The position numbers and the translations under genes were made by a program. Below the pieces are notes generated by a model. The model saw nothing but the letters and a program-made list of their open reading frames with translations. It was not told the origin of the DNA and searched no databases. From Collinsella aerofaciens (GTDB lineage Bacteria > Actinomycetota > Coriobacteriia > Coriobacteriales > Coriobacteriaceae), in assembly GCA_030826265.1 (NCBI GenBank), contig JAPJOH010000010.1, forward strand, positions 1 through 64,000: a stretch of 64,000 nucleotides of DNA, in the 5' to 3' direction. This document shows positions 31,604 to 40,136 of this stretch, piece after piece. Numbering within the stretch: position 1 is the first letter of the stretch; each line of letters begins with the position of its first letter.

Positions 31604-33205
31604 GTGTCTGCAACCATCAAACCCTTCACCGACGAGTTCGAAGAGTATGGTCGCGATGAGTCTCGCGCATCGGGCGAGGCCTCGAGCATCTCGTTTCCGA
31701 CAACGGAAGACGAGGTCCGTGCCATTTTGGAAAAGCTCCATGCCGAGCGTGTCCCGGTAACGGTTCAGGGCGCCCGAACCGGCCTTGCCGCCGGTGCCGT
31801 GCCCCACGGCGGGCATATCCTCAATACTTCCCGTATGAATCGCTACTTGGGCCTTCGCCGCGATGAACAAGGCCAATTTCTGCTGCGCGTGGAGCCGGGC
31901 GTTGTGCTCTCGGAGCTGCGCAAGCAGCTGAGCAAGAAGGTGCTGCCGACTGCTGGTTGGGACCAGGCATCGCTTGAGGCCTACGAGGAGTTCCAAGAGG
32001 CCCCCGAGCAGTTCTTTCCCACCGATCCCACCGAGGCATCTGCCTGTCTGGGCGGCATGGCGGCATGTAACGCCTCTGGTGCCCGCAGCTACGCCTACGG
32101 TCCCATGCGCCCACATATCACGGGACTCCACGTCGCGCTGGCTGATGGCGATTTGCTTGAGCTTCAGCGCGGCGAGGCTTTTGCCCAGGGCCGCCACCTG
32201 TCGCTCGTGACGGCAGTGGGCCGTACGCTCGAGCTCGATCTTCCCGGCTATACCATGCCCAAGACAAAAAATGCCTCAGGCTATTTCGTTGCGGACGAAA
32301 TGGACGCCATCGACCTCTTTATCGGTGCTTGCGGCACGCTCGGCGTTATCACCGAGCTCGAGATTGCCCTGCAGGCGGCGCCTGCGGTCGTTTGGGGTGT
32401 GAGCTGCTTTTTCAATAGCGAAGACAAGGCCGTGTCCTTTACCGATTCCATGCGTCCCGTCCTGTCCCATGCGGCTGCCATCGAGTACTTCGACGCTGGC
32501 GCCCTGGATATTCTACGTCGCCAGCGCGAGCAGTCGACGGCGTTTGCCTCGCTGCCGGCGCTCGACAAAGAGGCCAAGGTCTGTGTCTACGTGGAGCTCG
32601 ACTGCGATGACGAGGCCCAGGCGACCGAGGAACTATACCACCTGGGATGGGTGCTCGAGTTTGCGGGTGGCCGCGACGATGCGACATGGGTCGCGCGCAC
32701 CGAGGTTGATCGCGAGTGCCAGCGGTTCTTCCGCCATGCGGTCCCCGAGAGCGTCAACATGCTTATCGACGAGCGTCGCCGCACGGATCCCACCATCACC
32801 AAACTGGGTTCGGACATGTCGGTGCCCAATGCACGCCTTGCCGATGTCGTGGCCCTCTATCGCCGCACACTGGCCGAAAGCGGGCTTGAATCTGCTGCCT
32901 GGGGGCACATCGGTAACAACCATCTGCATGTGAACATCCTGCCGCGCGATGCGCAGGACTACCGTCGCGGTGGCGAGCTGTTTGCCCAGTGGGCTGCGGA
33001 GGTAACGGCTATGGGCGGTGCCGTTTCTGCCGAGCACGGCGTCGGCAAGATCAAGGCGGGCTTCTTAGAGACGATGTACGGTCACGAGGCCATGGTCGAG
33101 TCGGCGCGGCTCAAGCTCCAGCTCGATCCCGACGGGCAGCTGGGTCGCGGCAACCTGTTTTCGGAGAAGCTCTTGGATGAGCTCGTCCAGAAAGGGGGCG
33201 CGTGA
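31604..33205 (+). CDS. FAD-binding 2-hydroxyacid (D-lactate) dehydrogenase, LctD/GlcD-like
   Basis: 533 residues of the GlcD/LctD family. The FAD-binding PCMH fold includes VTVQGARTGLAAGAVP, RVEPGVVLSELRK and GACGTLGVITELEIAL. The C-terminal lobe has HIGNNHLHVNILP and EHGVGKIKAGFL, which carry the substrate/metal histidines. An atypical insertion (about residues 115-150) lies between the FAD blocks. It is followed at once by an EtfB and a ferredoxin-fused EtfA, the same set as the electron-confurcating lactate dehydrogenase complex of acetogens, so lactate or a similar acid is the likely substrate. The start is GTG after AAAGGGGG. Confidence 0.85.
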   Translation: MSATIKPFTDEFEEYGRDESRASGEASSISFPTTEDEVRAILEKLHAERVPVTVQGARTGLAAGAVPHGGHILNTSRMNRYLGLRRDEQGQFLLRVEPGVVLSELRKQLSKKVLPTAGWDQASLEAYEEFQEAPEQFFPTDPTEASACLGGMAACNASGARSYAYGPMRPHITGLHVALADGDLLELQRGEAFAQGRHLSLVTAVGRTLELDLPGYTMPKTKNASGYFVADEMDAIDLFIGACGTLGVITELEIALQAAPAVVWGVSCFFNSEDKAVSFTDSMRPVLSHAAAIEYFDAGALDILRRQREQSTAFASLPALDKEAKVCVYVELDCDDEAQATEELYHLGWVLEFAGGRDDATWVARTEVDRECQRFFRHAVPESVNMLIDERRRTDPTITKLGSDMSVPNARLADVVALYRRTLAESGLESAAWGHIGNNHLHVNILPRDAQDYRRGGELFAQWAAEVTAMGGAVSAEHGVGKIKAGFLETMYGHEAMVESARLKLQLDPDGQLGRGNLFSEKLLDELVQKGGA

Positions 33206-33207
33206 AG

Positions 33208-34023
33208 ATGAGCGATTTCCATATGGTGGTGTGCGTCAAGGCCGTGCCGGGCAGCACCGAGGTCAAGATGGACCCCAAGACCAATACCATCGTGCGCGAT
33301 GGCAAGCAGGCGGTCATTAATCCCTTTGATGCGAGCGCTTTGGAATGCGCGCTGGCGCTGAAGGACGACTTTATCGGCTTTGGCATGGATGTGCGCGTGA
33401 CGGTGGTGTCGATGGGCATCCCCGCGACCGAGTCGCTGCTGCGCGACTGCATCGCCCGAGGCGCCGACGACGCGCTGCTGCTGACCGATCGCGCCTTTGC
33501 AGGTGCCGATACCCTGGCGACCACCTATGCTCTCAAATGCGGCATCGAGGCGCTCGACGAGGACTTCGACCTGCTCATCTGCGGCAAGATGGCGGTGGAT
33601 GGCGATACGGCCCAGATTGGTCCCGAGCTTGCCGGTGCCTTTGAGATTCCCTGCGTGACCGACGTGAGTTGCGTGCAGAGCGCGGGCTTTACGACCTGTG
33701 GCTCGCTGGCGCTCATTCACGGATGCGATGCCGGCGAGGAGACGGTGTATCTTGAGATGCCGTGCGCGATGACGACTGCCAAGGAGATTGGCCAGTTGCG
33801 TATGCCGAGTATTGCCGGTATTCGCGCGGCGGAGGAGGCGGACGTGCGCGTGGTCAGTGCCGCCGACGTGAACGCCGACCCCGCGCGTTGCGGTCTTGCC
33901 GGGTCGCCGACACAGGTCGTGCGCTCGTTTGTGCCCGACCGTGACCAAACGTGCGAGGCCGTTGAGGGAACGGCGTCCGAGCAGGCGGTAAAACTTGCCA
34001 AGATTATCGAGGGGATGGCATAG
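33208..34023 (+). CDS. etfB: Electron transfer flavoprotein subunit beta
   Basis: 271 residues of EtfB type: MVVCVKAVPGSTEVKMDP, NPFDASALECALALKD, VVSMGIPATESLLRDCIARGADDALLLTDRAFAGADTLATTYAL, and GKMAVDGDTAQIGPELA (cofactor and subunit contacts). It probably takes part in moving electrons between the LctD-like dehydrogenase, ferredoxin and NAD. I prefer the ATG at 33208; a GTG at 33202 is too near the ribosome site. The gene begins two bases after the dehydrogenase stop, showing tight coupling. Confidence 0.92.
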   Translation: MSDFHMVVCVKAVPGSTEVKMDPKTNTIVRDGKQAVINPFDASALECALALKDDFIGFGMDVRVTVVSMGIPATESLLRDCIARGADDALLLTDRAFAGADTLATTYALKCGIEALDEDFDLLICGKMAVDGDTAQIGPELAGAFEIPCVTDVSCVQSAGFTTCGSLALIHGCDAGEETVYLEMPCAMTTAKEIGQLRMPSIAGIRAAEEADVRVVSAADVNADPARCGLAGSPTQVVRSFVPDRDQTCEAVEGTASEQAVKLAKIIEGMA

Positions 34024-35229
34024 ATGAGCGGACTGATTATCGATAGCGAAGCCTGTATCGGCTGCGGTCGCTGCGTTCGTGCCTGTGCCTCGGGCGGCAT
34101 CGTAGTGGAAGGCGAGCGACCCAACCGATGCGCCCATGTAACCGACGGCTGCATCCTATGCGGTGGGTGTGTCGACGCCTGCCCTGTCAACGCTATCTCG
34201 ATCGAGCGTGACGAGGCTGCTGGTGCGGTGGACCTTGATGCATATCGAGACATTTGGGTATTCGCGCAGACCGACGAGCACGATACGGTGAATCCCGTTG
34301 CCTATGAGCTCATGGGCAAGGGCCGCGAGCTTGCCGATGCTCGTGGCTGCCGTCTGGTGGCGCTGGTCGGTATGGGCCCCGAGGGTTCTCTCGGTGACCT
34401 GGAGCATCTGGTTTGCGCGGGCGCCGACGAAGTCCTGGCCTGTCGCGACGAGCGCCTGCGCCAAAACGATGCGGAGGTCTACGCCCACTTGATCTGCGAT
34501 TTGGTAGCCGAACGCAAACCCGAGGCCATCCTATACGGCGCGACCGCTTTTGGCCGCGAACTGGCACCCGGCGTTGCCGTGCGTTTGCAGACGGGCCTTA
34601 CGGCTGACTGCACCGTACTTTCGATGGATGCAGAGACGGGACTGCTGCAACAGACGCGTCCGGCGTTTGGCGGCAACTTGATGGCCACCATTATCTGCCC
34701 CAATCATCGTCCCCAGATGGCAACGGTGCGTCCCGGCATCTTTGGAGCGCCCGAGTTTGATTACGGCCGCTCTGGCACGATTACCCAGGTATCGCTGGCG
34801 GATGATGTTAAGGCCCGCGTCAAGATCTCGATTCCAGCCGAGGAGTGGGGGCAGCAGGCATCAATTGCCGATGCCGAGCGCCTGGTCGTGGTGGGCCGCG
34901 GCATTGGCTCCAAGAAGAATCTGCCTCTGATGCGAAAGCTCGCCGATGCGCTGGGTGCCGAGCTTGGTTGCACGCGTCCCGTCGTGGAGGCGGGTTGGCT
35001 GGAGTACCGCCACCAGATTGGCCAGACCGGCGTGTCGGTTTCGCCTAAGCTCCTCGTGAGCATCGGCGTTTCGGGTGCTATCCAGCACCTAGCCGGCATC
35101 GGCGGCGCGGAGTGCATCATCGCCGTCAACGAGGACCCGGATGCTCCCATCTTTGGCGCTGCGCAGTACAAAGTTGTCGGCGACGCCGTCGAAGTCGTCG
35201 AGGAGCTCCTGGCCCAGCTCGAGCGCTAG
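34024..35229 (+). CDS. etfA: Electron transfer flavoprotein subunit alpha with N-terminal ferredoxin domain
   Basis: 401 residues. Two 4Fe-4S cluster motifs, C11-x2-C14-x2-C17-x3-C21 and C43-x2-C46-x2-C49-x3-C53, head the protein, followed by EtfA N-terminal (QTDEHDTVNPVAYELMGKGRELAD) and FAD-binding C-terminal domains (VVVGRGIGSKKNLPLMRKLADALGAELG, GVSVSPKLLVSIGVSGAIQHLAG). Ferredoxin-fused EtfA is the hallmark of bifurcating Etf groups such as LctC and CarE. It begins immediately after the etfB stop. It converges with the HD gene, overlapping it by four bases at the 3' ends. Confidence 0.92.
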   Translation: MSGLIIDSEACIGCGRCVRACASGGIVVEGERPNRCAHVTDGCILCGGCVDACPVNAISIERDEAAGAVDLDAYRDIWVFAQTDEHDTVNPVAYELMGKGRELADARGCRLVALVGMGPEGSLGDLEHLVCAGADEVLACRDERLRQNDAEVYAHLICDLVAERKPEAILYGATAFGRELAPGVAVRLQTGLTADCTVLSMDAETGLLQQTRPAFGGNLMATIICPNHRPQMATVRPGIFGAPEFDYGRSGTITQVSLADDVKARVKISIPAEEWGQQASIADAERLVVVGRGIGSKKNLPLMRKLADALGAELGCTRPVVEAGWLEYRHQIGQTGVSVSPKLLVSIGVSGAIQHLAGIGGAECIIAVNEDPDAPIFGAAQYKVVGDAVEVVEELLAQLER

Positions 35230-36038
35230 GCGCGCGCCAGCCAGTCGCGCATCTCGTCCTTTAAGCGCTCCCAGGTCGCTTGCGTGGCGGGATCGGTAAA
35301 GGGCCGCACGATACCAAAGGGCGCGTCGAGCAGGCGGTAGATATCGCCCTGCTTGCGCGCCAGCGCGCGGCTTGCGGGATAGACGAGCTCAAACATAAAG
35401 CAGATGAGCCCCACCAAGTAGTCGGCCGGCTCATCGCGTTCGTCGCGTGCGACGCAGCGGTGTTCGTCAAAGGCGGCAAGCGTCGGTACCGAGAAGTGGC
35501 TGGTAAGAAATGTATCCTCATCAACCTTGAGGATGGTGTCGACGGTGCTGTCGGCGATGGTGCGCATAATGTCGATCTTGTCGCCATCGCGCACGATATC
35601 GCAGAAGTTCCGCGTGCGGGTGTCGAGTTCCGTGGGTAGGCGAAAATCGCTGTGGTGGGCGATGCTTGCACGGATGAGCTCGTCTTCTGCCGGATCGTCG
35701 ATAAAGTCGCGGATACTTGTTGTCGCGGGCGCGTCTGCAGGGTTTTTGCCAAAGAGAACCTCGACGCCCAACTCCGCATGGCTCATACTCTCGGCATCCT
35801 TAAACGTGTCCCAGCGTCGCAACTGTTCAAAGCGACCCATATCGTGTAGCAGGCCGCAAAGCCACGCTAGGTCAATGTCCTGCGGTGACCAGTCCTGTTC
35901 GCGCGCCACGGCATCGCATACCTCGGCAACGTGGTACGTATGCTCGATTTTGAGCGCGATGCGTGGGTTGGTGGCGTCGTAGGCATCGGTGTAGCTTTTG
36001 AAGGCCGCGCGCGCCCGGTCTCGATCGATAGCTGTCAT
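35226..36038 (-). CDS. HD domain phosphohydrolase
   Basis: 270 residues. The HD metal site is visible as HTYHVAEVCDAVA (first His), LAWLCGLLHDMGRFEQLRRW (HD) and later IAHHSDFRLP and DIVRDGDKIDIMR. The substrate may be a nucleotide or cyclic nucleotide but cannot be read off. AGGAAG precedes the ATG at 36038. The 3' end overlaps that of etfA on the other strand by four bases, with no terminator between them. Confidence 0.8.
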   Translation of the reverse strand: MTAIDRDRARAAFKSYTDAYDATNPRIALKIEHTYHVAEVCDAVAREQDWSPQDIDLAWLCGLLHDMGRFEQLRRWDTFKDAESMSHAELGVEVLFGKNPADAPATTSIRDFIDDPAEDELIRASIAHHSDFRLPTELDTRTRNFCDIVRDGDKIDIMRTIADSTVDTILKVDEDTFLTSHFSVPTLAAFDEHRCVARDERDEPADYLVGLICFMFELVYPASRALARKQGDIYRLLDAPFGIVRPFTDPATQATWERLKDEMRDWLARA

Positions 36039-36163
36039 AATGACTTCCTAAAAGTTGTGTCTTTCGATCCGGTGGCAATTGTAGGTGAACTCGGTTGCTG
36101 CCGGATGATGATTCTGCCGTATCGCTACATGCGGCTTGGAGACCTTGTCAGGATGAGAAGCGT

Positions 36164-36517
36164 ATGGTGCTCAAAATCGTTAGAACCGTCTGGTTAGTGA
36201 TTCTTACCTATGTTGCAATAGGCGCGCCGTGCGGAATGATCATGGGGCAGACGGGAATGGAGCCCTGGATGGTCTTTGCCCTGAGCAGCACGTTTGTGAC
36301 GGGCAGCGGCCAGTTTATGATCTGCAATCTTTGGCTGGCGGGCGTACCTGCAGCATCGATCGTCGCAAGCGTCGCTGCTATCTCCTCCCGTTTCGCGCTC
36401 TATATAGGGGTGGCGTCGCGGCGCCGAATCTCGTTCCATCCCAACTTGTCGAATTATTCACCGAGCTGGTCTATTTCTTTTGGTACCATGGTCAAACTTT
36501 ACTGTAGCAAAGCATGA
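36164..36517 (+). pseudogene. azlC fragment (branched-chain amino acid exporter, N-terminal part only)
   Basis: The first 80 codons read VVAYVAIG-like sequence typical of AzlC: LTYVAIGAPCGMIMGQTGM, PWMVFALSSTFVTGSGQFMI and WLAGVPAASIVASVAAISSRFALY. A normal AzlC has about 230 residues and a small AzlD partner. Here the match stops after residue ~80 and the frame drifts into unrelated sequence, ending at 36517. The rest and azlD are absent. Most likely it is a deletion remnant between the HD gene and the sugar-acid permease; expression of a short membrane peptide cannot be excluded. Confidence 0.6.
36480..36495 (+). promoter_or_regulatory. Candidate operator upstream of kdgT
   Basis: TTGGTACCATGGTCAA combines two overlapping palindromic cores (TGGTACCA and ACCATGGT). 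It lies about 60 bases before the permease start, where an operator for a GntR-type sugar-acid regulator would be expected. No regulator gene is adjacent. Palindromes of this length can occur by chance, so the assignment is tentative. Confidence 0.25.
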
Positions 36518-36556
36518 CGTGGGCTTTTGTACCCCGTCAGCGGAAATGGGGGTTTC

Positions 36557-37579
36557 ATGGCACAGGAAGTAACCGCCAACGAGCAAAAGAAATTCAGGGT
36601 CCCGCGCATCCCGGGCGACATCATGATTTACCCGATGATCGTCGGTCTTTTGCTCAACACCTTCTGCCCGCAGGTCTTTGAGATCGGCGGCTTCTTTACG
36701 GCTGCCTGCCGCGGTGGCTCCAATACCATCGTCGCCGCGATCCTGCTCTTCGTGGGCGCCGGCATCAGCTTCAAGTCCACGCCGGGCGCCATCAAGACTG
36801 ACATTGTCGTACTGATTCCCAAGCTGGTCGTCGCAGCGGCTCTCGGCCTGGGCGTGACATATTTCTTTAACGACAACTTCCTGGGTCTGAGCTCCGTGTC
36901 TATCATCGGCGGCATCACGTTTTGCAACATGGCGCTCTATACGGGCATCATGGGCGAGTTCGGCGATGAGTCCGAGCAGGGCGCTGTCGGTATCCTGTTC
37001 TTTACGGCCGGCCCCGCCGTCACGATGATCATCCTTGGTGTTTCGGGTCTCGCCAACATCCCCGTCGGCACCATCATCGGATCCATCCTGCCGCTTGTTA
37101 TCGGCATGGTCCTGGGCAACTTGTTCCCGTTTATCAAGAACCTGCTGGTTCCCGGCGCCAATCCCGCGATCGCTGTAATTGGTTTTCAGCTCGGTGCGTC
37201 CATGAGCCTTTCGAGCTTCATCGCCGGTGGCATTTCAGGCATCCTGCTGGGCCTCATCACGCTGTTTGTCGTCGGTCCCATCACCTTTGCGTTCGAGCGC
37301 CTGTGCGGTGGTAACGGCAAGGCCGCCGTGACTTGTTCCACCATCGCCGGCACGGCTATGACCACGCCGGTTGCTCTCGCCGAGGTCGCGCCGCGCTATG
37401 CCGAGCTTGCGCCCACCGCGTATGCGCAGATCGCCACTGCCGTCATCATCACGGCAATCATGGCCCCGATTCTGACTGGCTGGGTCGATAAGAAGTTCTG
37501 CCACGGCAAAGAGGATCTGTCGGTCGAAGGTGTCGAGGCTATTGAGGAGGCCGTCGCGACCGACATCGACGGCGAGTAA
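36557..37579 (+). CDS. kdgT: 2-keto-3-deoxygluconate permease KdgT
   Basis: 340 residues and about ten hydrophobic helices. Family features include FRVPRIPGDIMIYPMIVGLLLNTFCPQVFEIGGFFTA, SFKSTPGAIKTDIVVLIPKLVVA, GGITFCNMALYTGIMGEFGD and AGTAMTTPVALAE. KdgT imports 2-keto-3-deoxygluconate with protons, feeding pectin or uronate breakdown. The start at 36557 (MAQEVTANEQK) has GGGGG upstream. No kdgK/kdgA genes are in this window, so the catabolic enzymes must lie elsewhere. A hairpin terminator follows. Confidence 0.9.
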   Translation: MAQEVTANEQKKFRVPRIPGDIMIYPMIVGLLLNTFCPQVFEIGGFFTAACRGGSNTIVAAILLFVGAGISFKSTPGAIKTDIVVLIPKLVVAAALGLGVTYFFNDNFLGLSSVSIIGGITFCNMALYTGIMGEFGDESEQGAVGILFFTAGPAVTMIILGVSGLANIPVGTIIGSILPLVIGMVLGNLFPFIKNLLVPGANPAIAVIGFQLGASMSLSSFIAGGISGILLGLITLFVVGPITFAFERLCGGNGKAAVTCSTIAGTAMTTPVALAEVAPRYAELAPTAYAQIATAVIITAIMAPILTGWVDKKFCHGKEDLSVEGVEAIEEAVATDIDGE

Positions 37580-37628
37580 TCGTCGACGCGAGTCAATCAA
37601 GCCGGCGTGTGCAATTCGCGCCGTATGG

Positions 37629-37668
37629 GCGCCCGAACGGTGGCTGTTCTGCAGTGACGTTCGGGCGC
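37629..37668 (+). terminator. Terminator after kdgT
   Basis: A 10-base perfect stem, GCGCCCGAAC with GTTCGGGCGC, encloses a 20-base loop, 50 bases after the kdgT stop. The T-rich tail is weak (TCTGC), so it may attenuate rather than fully stop transcription. Confidence 0.6.
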
Positions 37669-37670
37669 TC

Positions 37671-37679
37671 TGCTATGAT
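37671..37679 (+). promoter_or_regulatory. Extended -10 promoter candidate for the GGDEF gene
   Basis: TGCTATGAT is an extended -10 element (TG-N-TATGAT) directly after the kdgT terminator and about 90 bases before the GTG start of the GGDEF gene. The -35 region would overlap the terminator stem, as is common in compact intergenic regions. The leader that follows holds a small CCCC/GGGG hairpin but no recognisable c-di-GMP riboswitch. Confidence 0.4.
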
Positions 37680-37769
37680 TCCCTTTACCCCTGCGGAGAA
37701 AGGGGTGTTTGGCGCCTGGGCGCGACTCGGTCGATTCTGGCCACTTGGATATTGAAGGGAGGGCGTCTA

Positions 37770-38913
37770 GTGATTAAGGCACTCAAGATCGAGATATTCC
37801 TGCTGTGCATGATTATTCTTATCGGGCTTGCCATACGAAGTCGTCGCTCCCTGTTCTCGAGCACCCAGCAGCTTTTGTTTAGCATGCTGGGCTACACGTC
37901 TGCTGCCTACATTTTCTTCGATATGATCTGGACGCTCTCGGACGGCGTAAGCACTCCTGTAGGCATCACGGCCAACTGGATTTCCAACGCGGTCTCGTTT
38001 TCGCTGTTCGCCATCGCGTGCCTCATTTGGTTTTTCTATTCCGAGACGATGCAGGGCTCACGGCTCCTGACCACGCCCTACAGGGTGGTACTTTTAACGT
38101 TGCCAACAGCATTGGTGGTCGTGCTGGCATTTACCAGCTACTGGACGCACGCTATGTTCTATATCGATGCACAGGGCGTATATCGTCGCGGAGCGCTTTA
38201 TATGATTCAGCCTATCGTTAGCTACTGCTACGTCATATATACGTCCTTGCATGCCTTTATTCAGGCTCAAAAAGTCGAAAGCCTGCAAAAGAAGGCCATT
38301 TATCGCACCCTCGCCTTTTTTGCGGTTCCCGCTCTGGTGGGCGGTACCTTCCAGGTTTTGTTTTCGGTACCGGGCCTTTGCGTCGGTATAACGCTGAGCA
38401 TCCTGCTGCTCTATATCGTCTATCAGGAGCAACTGATCTCTACTGACCCGTTGACTGGCCTCAACAATCGCAACCGTTTTGAGACCTATATGCTGTCGCT
38501 CTTCTCAAATGTGGATCAGGCCGAAGATGTGTATCTGCTCATGATGGACGCCGACGGCTTTAAGCAGATTAACGATCAGTATGGACATGTGGAGGGCGAC
38601 CATGCGCTTCAGGTTGTTTCCACAGTACTCAAGGACGTCTGTTCGCCGTCCGGCGGCTTTATTGCGCGCTATGGCGGTGATGAGTTCGTCGTACTGCAGA
38701 AGGGGGGTGACGGAGCACGACATTATCCGCCTGTGTTCGGCGATCAATAACGAGCTCTCGCGCGCCGAGACACCCTACTCGCTTCGAATGTCTATCGGCT
38801 ACGCGCGCTACGGCGATGGGATCAACACGTGGCAAGAGCTTCTGCGCGCTGCCGATGCGGAGCTCTACCGCGTCAAGGCCGAGAAAAAGAAAGCCGGCGT
38901 CCAGATACGCTAG
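37770..38913 (+). pseudogene. Membrane GGDEF diguanylate cyclase, frameshifted in a G6 tract
   Basis: About seven N-terminal hydrophobic helices (from IEIFLLCMIILIGLAI to GITLSILLLYIVY) are followed by a GGDEF domain (STDPLTGLNNRNRFETY, MMDADGFKQINDQYGHVEGDHAL, ARYGGDEFVVLQK). The reading frame breaks at about 38703-38708, a run of six G. With one G removed, the frame continues as TEHDIIRLCSAINNELSRAE, SLRMSIGYARYGDG and AADAELYRVKAEKK to 38913, completing a normal GGDEF C-terminal half. As it stands, translation stops at 38750 soon after the active site. This may be a real inactivation, phase variation, or an error in the sequence. The start is a GTG after GGGAGGG. An inhibitory RxxD site is absent. 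Confidence 0.85.
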
Positions 38914-38919
38914 AAAAAA

Positions 38920-38955
38920 GCGCACGACCGTTGCGATGGTCGTGCGCCCTTTTTG
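38920..38955 (+). terminator. Terminator after the GGDEF gene
   Basis: GCGCACGACC pairs with GGTCGTGCGC around an 8-base loop and is followed by CCTTTTT. It is a strong intrinsic terminator right after the restored GGDEF stop, which supports the longer, frame-corrected gene end at 38913. Confidence 0.88.
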
Positions 38956-39101
38956 CGTTGGCGGGGGCCACTGGCCATAACGCCCAGGCGCGGTGCGGCA
39001 AGACGGGCGACTGCCGTCGCGACTCGGTACGAAATCAACGAGAACCAGTGTGCTCCATTGAGCTAAAGTGTGCGAACGTCCTCTCTAAAAAGGTGAGCTC
39101 G

Positions 39102-40037
39102 CTAGGCTTTTTTGGGTTTGTTGACGATGATGATGCCGCCGCAGACCAACAGCAGGGCAACGATGACGGTAACGGGGCTCGTGCCAGCGCCCTCACCGAG
39201 CAGCAGTGCGCTCAGCAGCACGCCAAAGACGGGGTTCATAAACCCAAAGACCGAGACGCGGCTGACGGGGTTGACGGCAAGCAGGCGCGACCACAGCGAG
39301 TAGGCGACGGCGGAAATGAGTGCCATATAAATGATGAGCGCGATGGCGGGGGCAATCGCCGTGGGGGAGAGCGCGCCACCCATCAACAAACCGATGGCGG
39401 TGAGGACCAGGCCGCCGACCAAGAACTGCCACCCGGCAAGCAAGACGCCGTCGTGCTCGCGCGAGAAGATACCGATCAGGCAGGTCGAAAGGGCACCCGC
39501 GACGGTGGAGGCCAGGATAAAGCCCTCGCCGTCGAGCGCAAAGCCAAAGGTGCCGTCCGCGCCCGAAAGGTTGACGAGCGCGACACCGGCAAAGCCCAGT
39601 GCGCAACCGAGTACCTTGGCCGCGTTGAGCTTTTCGGTGCGAAACGCCAGGGCGGCAAAGAGGATGGCTAGGAAGTTGGCGCTGGCCTCGATGATGGAGC
39701 TCGACATGGCACTGGCACGGGAGAGACCAAGGTAGAAAAAGAAGTACTGGCCGATGGTCTGGAAGAACGACAAGATAAAGATGGGCTTGATATCGCGTAC
39801 CTGTGGGACGAGCGGGCGGCGCTGGGCCACGCTCATGCCAACAATGACCAGCATGCCGGCAAGGGTGAAGCGCAGACCCGCGAAGAGCAGCTGCGAGGCG
39901 CTGTCGTGCGCGGGAATGCCAAAGAGGCCGTAGCCGATCTTGATGCAGGGGAAGGCGGAGCCCCAGAGCGCGCAGCAAACGAGACAGCCCAGGATGAGTC
40001 CGGGTAGGGTGGCGAGATACGGCTTGCGGCTTTCCAT
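39102..40037 (-). CDS. EamA/DMT-family transporter
   Basis: 311 residues and about ten membrane helices in two EamA halves. The first half includes GLILGCLVCCALWGSAFPCIK and LLFAGLRFTLAGMLVIVGM; the second includes FILASTVAGALSTCLIGIFS and YSLWSRLLAVNPVSRVSVFGFMNPVFGVLLSALLLGEG. The last motif is typical of drug/metabolite exporters. The substrate is unknown. The start at 40037 has GGAAGG upstream. It stands alone, running in the same direction as purL but separated from it by the purL terminator. Confidence 0.88.
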   Translation of the reverse strand: MESRKPYLATLPGLILGCLVCCALWGSAFPCIKIGYGLFGIPAHDSASQLLFAGLRFTLAGMLVIVGMSVAQRRPLVPQVRDIKPIFILSFFQTIGQYFFFYLGLSRASAMSSSIIEASANFLAILFAALAFRTEKLNAAKVLGCALGFAGVALVNLSGADGTFGFALDGEGFILASTVAGALSTCLIGIFSREHDGVLLAGWQFLVGGLVLTAIGLLMGGALSPTAIAPAIALIIYMALISAVAYSLWSRLLAVNPVSRVSVFGFMNPVFGVLLSALLLGEGAGTSPVTVIVALLLVCGGIIIVNKPKKA

Positions 40038-40062
40038 GATGTCCTTCCTACATGCGCGAAGC

Positions 40063-40098
40063 AAAAAAGAACCCGCCACCGGGCGTGCCGGTGGCGGG
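40063..40098 (-). terminator. Terminator of purL
   Basis: On the minus strand, CCCGCCACCGG pairs with CCGGTGGCGGG around a short loop, followed by TTCTTTTTT. It lies about 40 bases beyond the purL stop and just ahead of the EamA gene. Confidence 0.9.
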
Positions 40099-40136
40099 TG
40101 TTGTTACCCGAGGGGATTGTACCCGATGGGAACGGT

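Noticed and set aside
37680..37769. c-di-GMP riboswitch before the GGDEF gene
   Set aside because: The leader lacks the conserved GEMM core; only a small GC hairpin is present.
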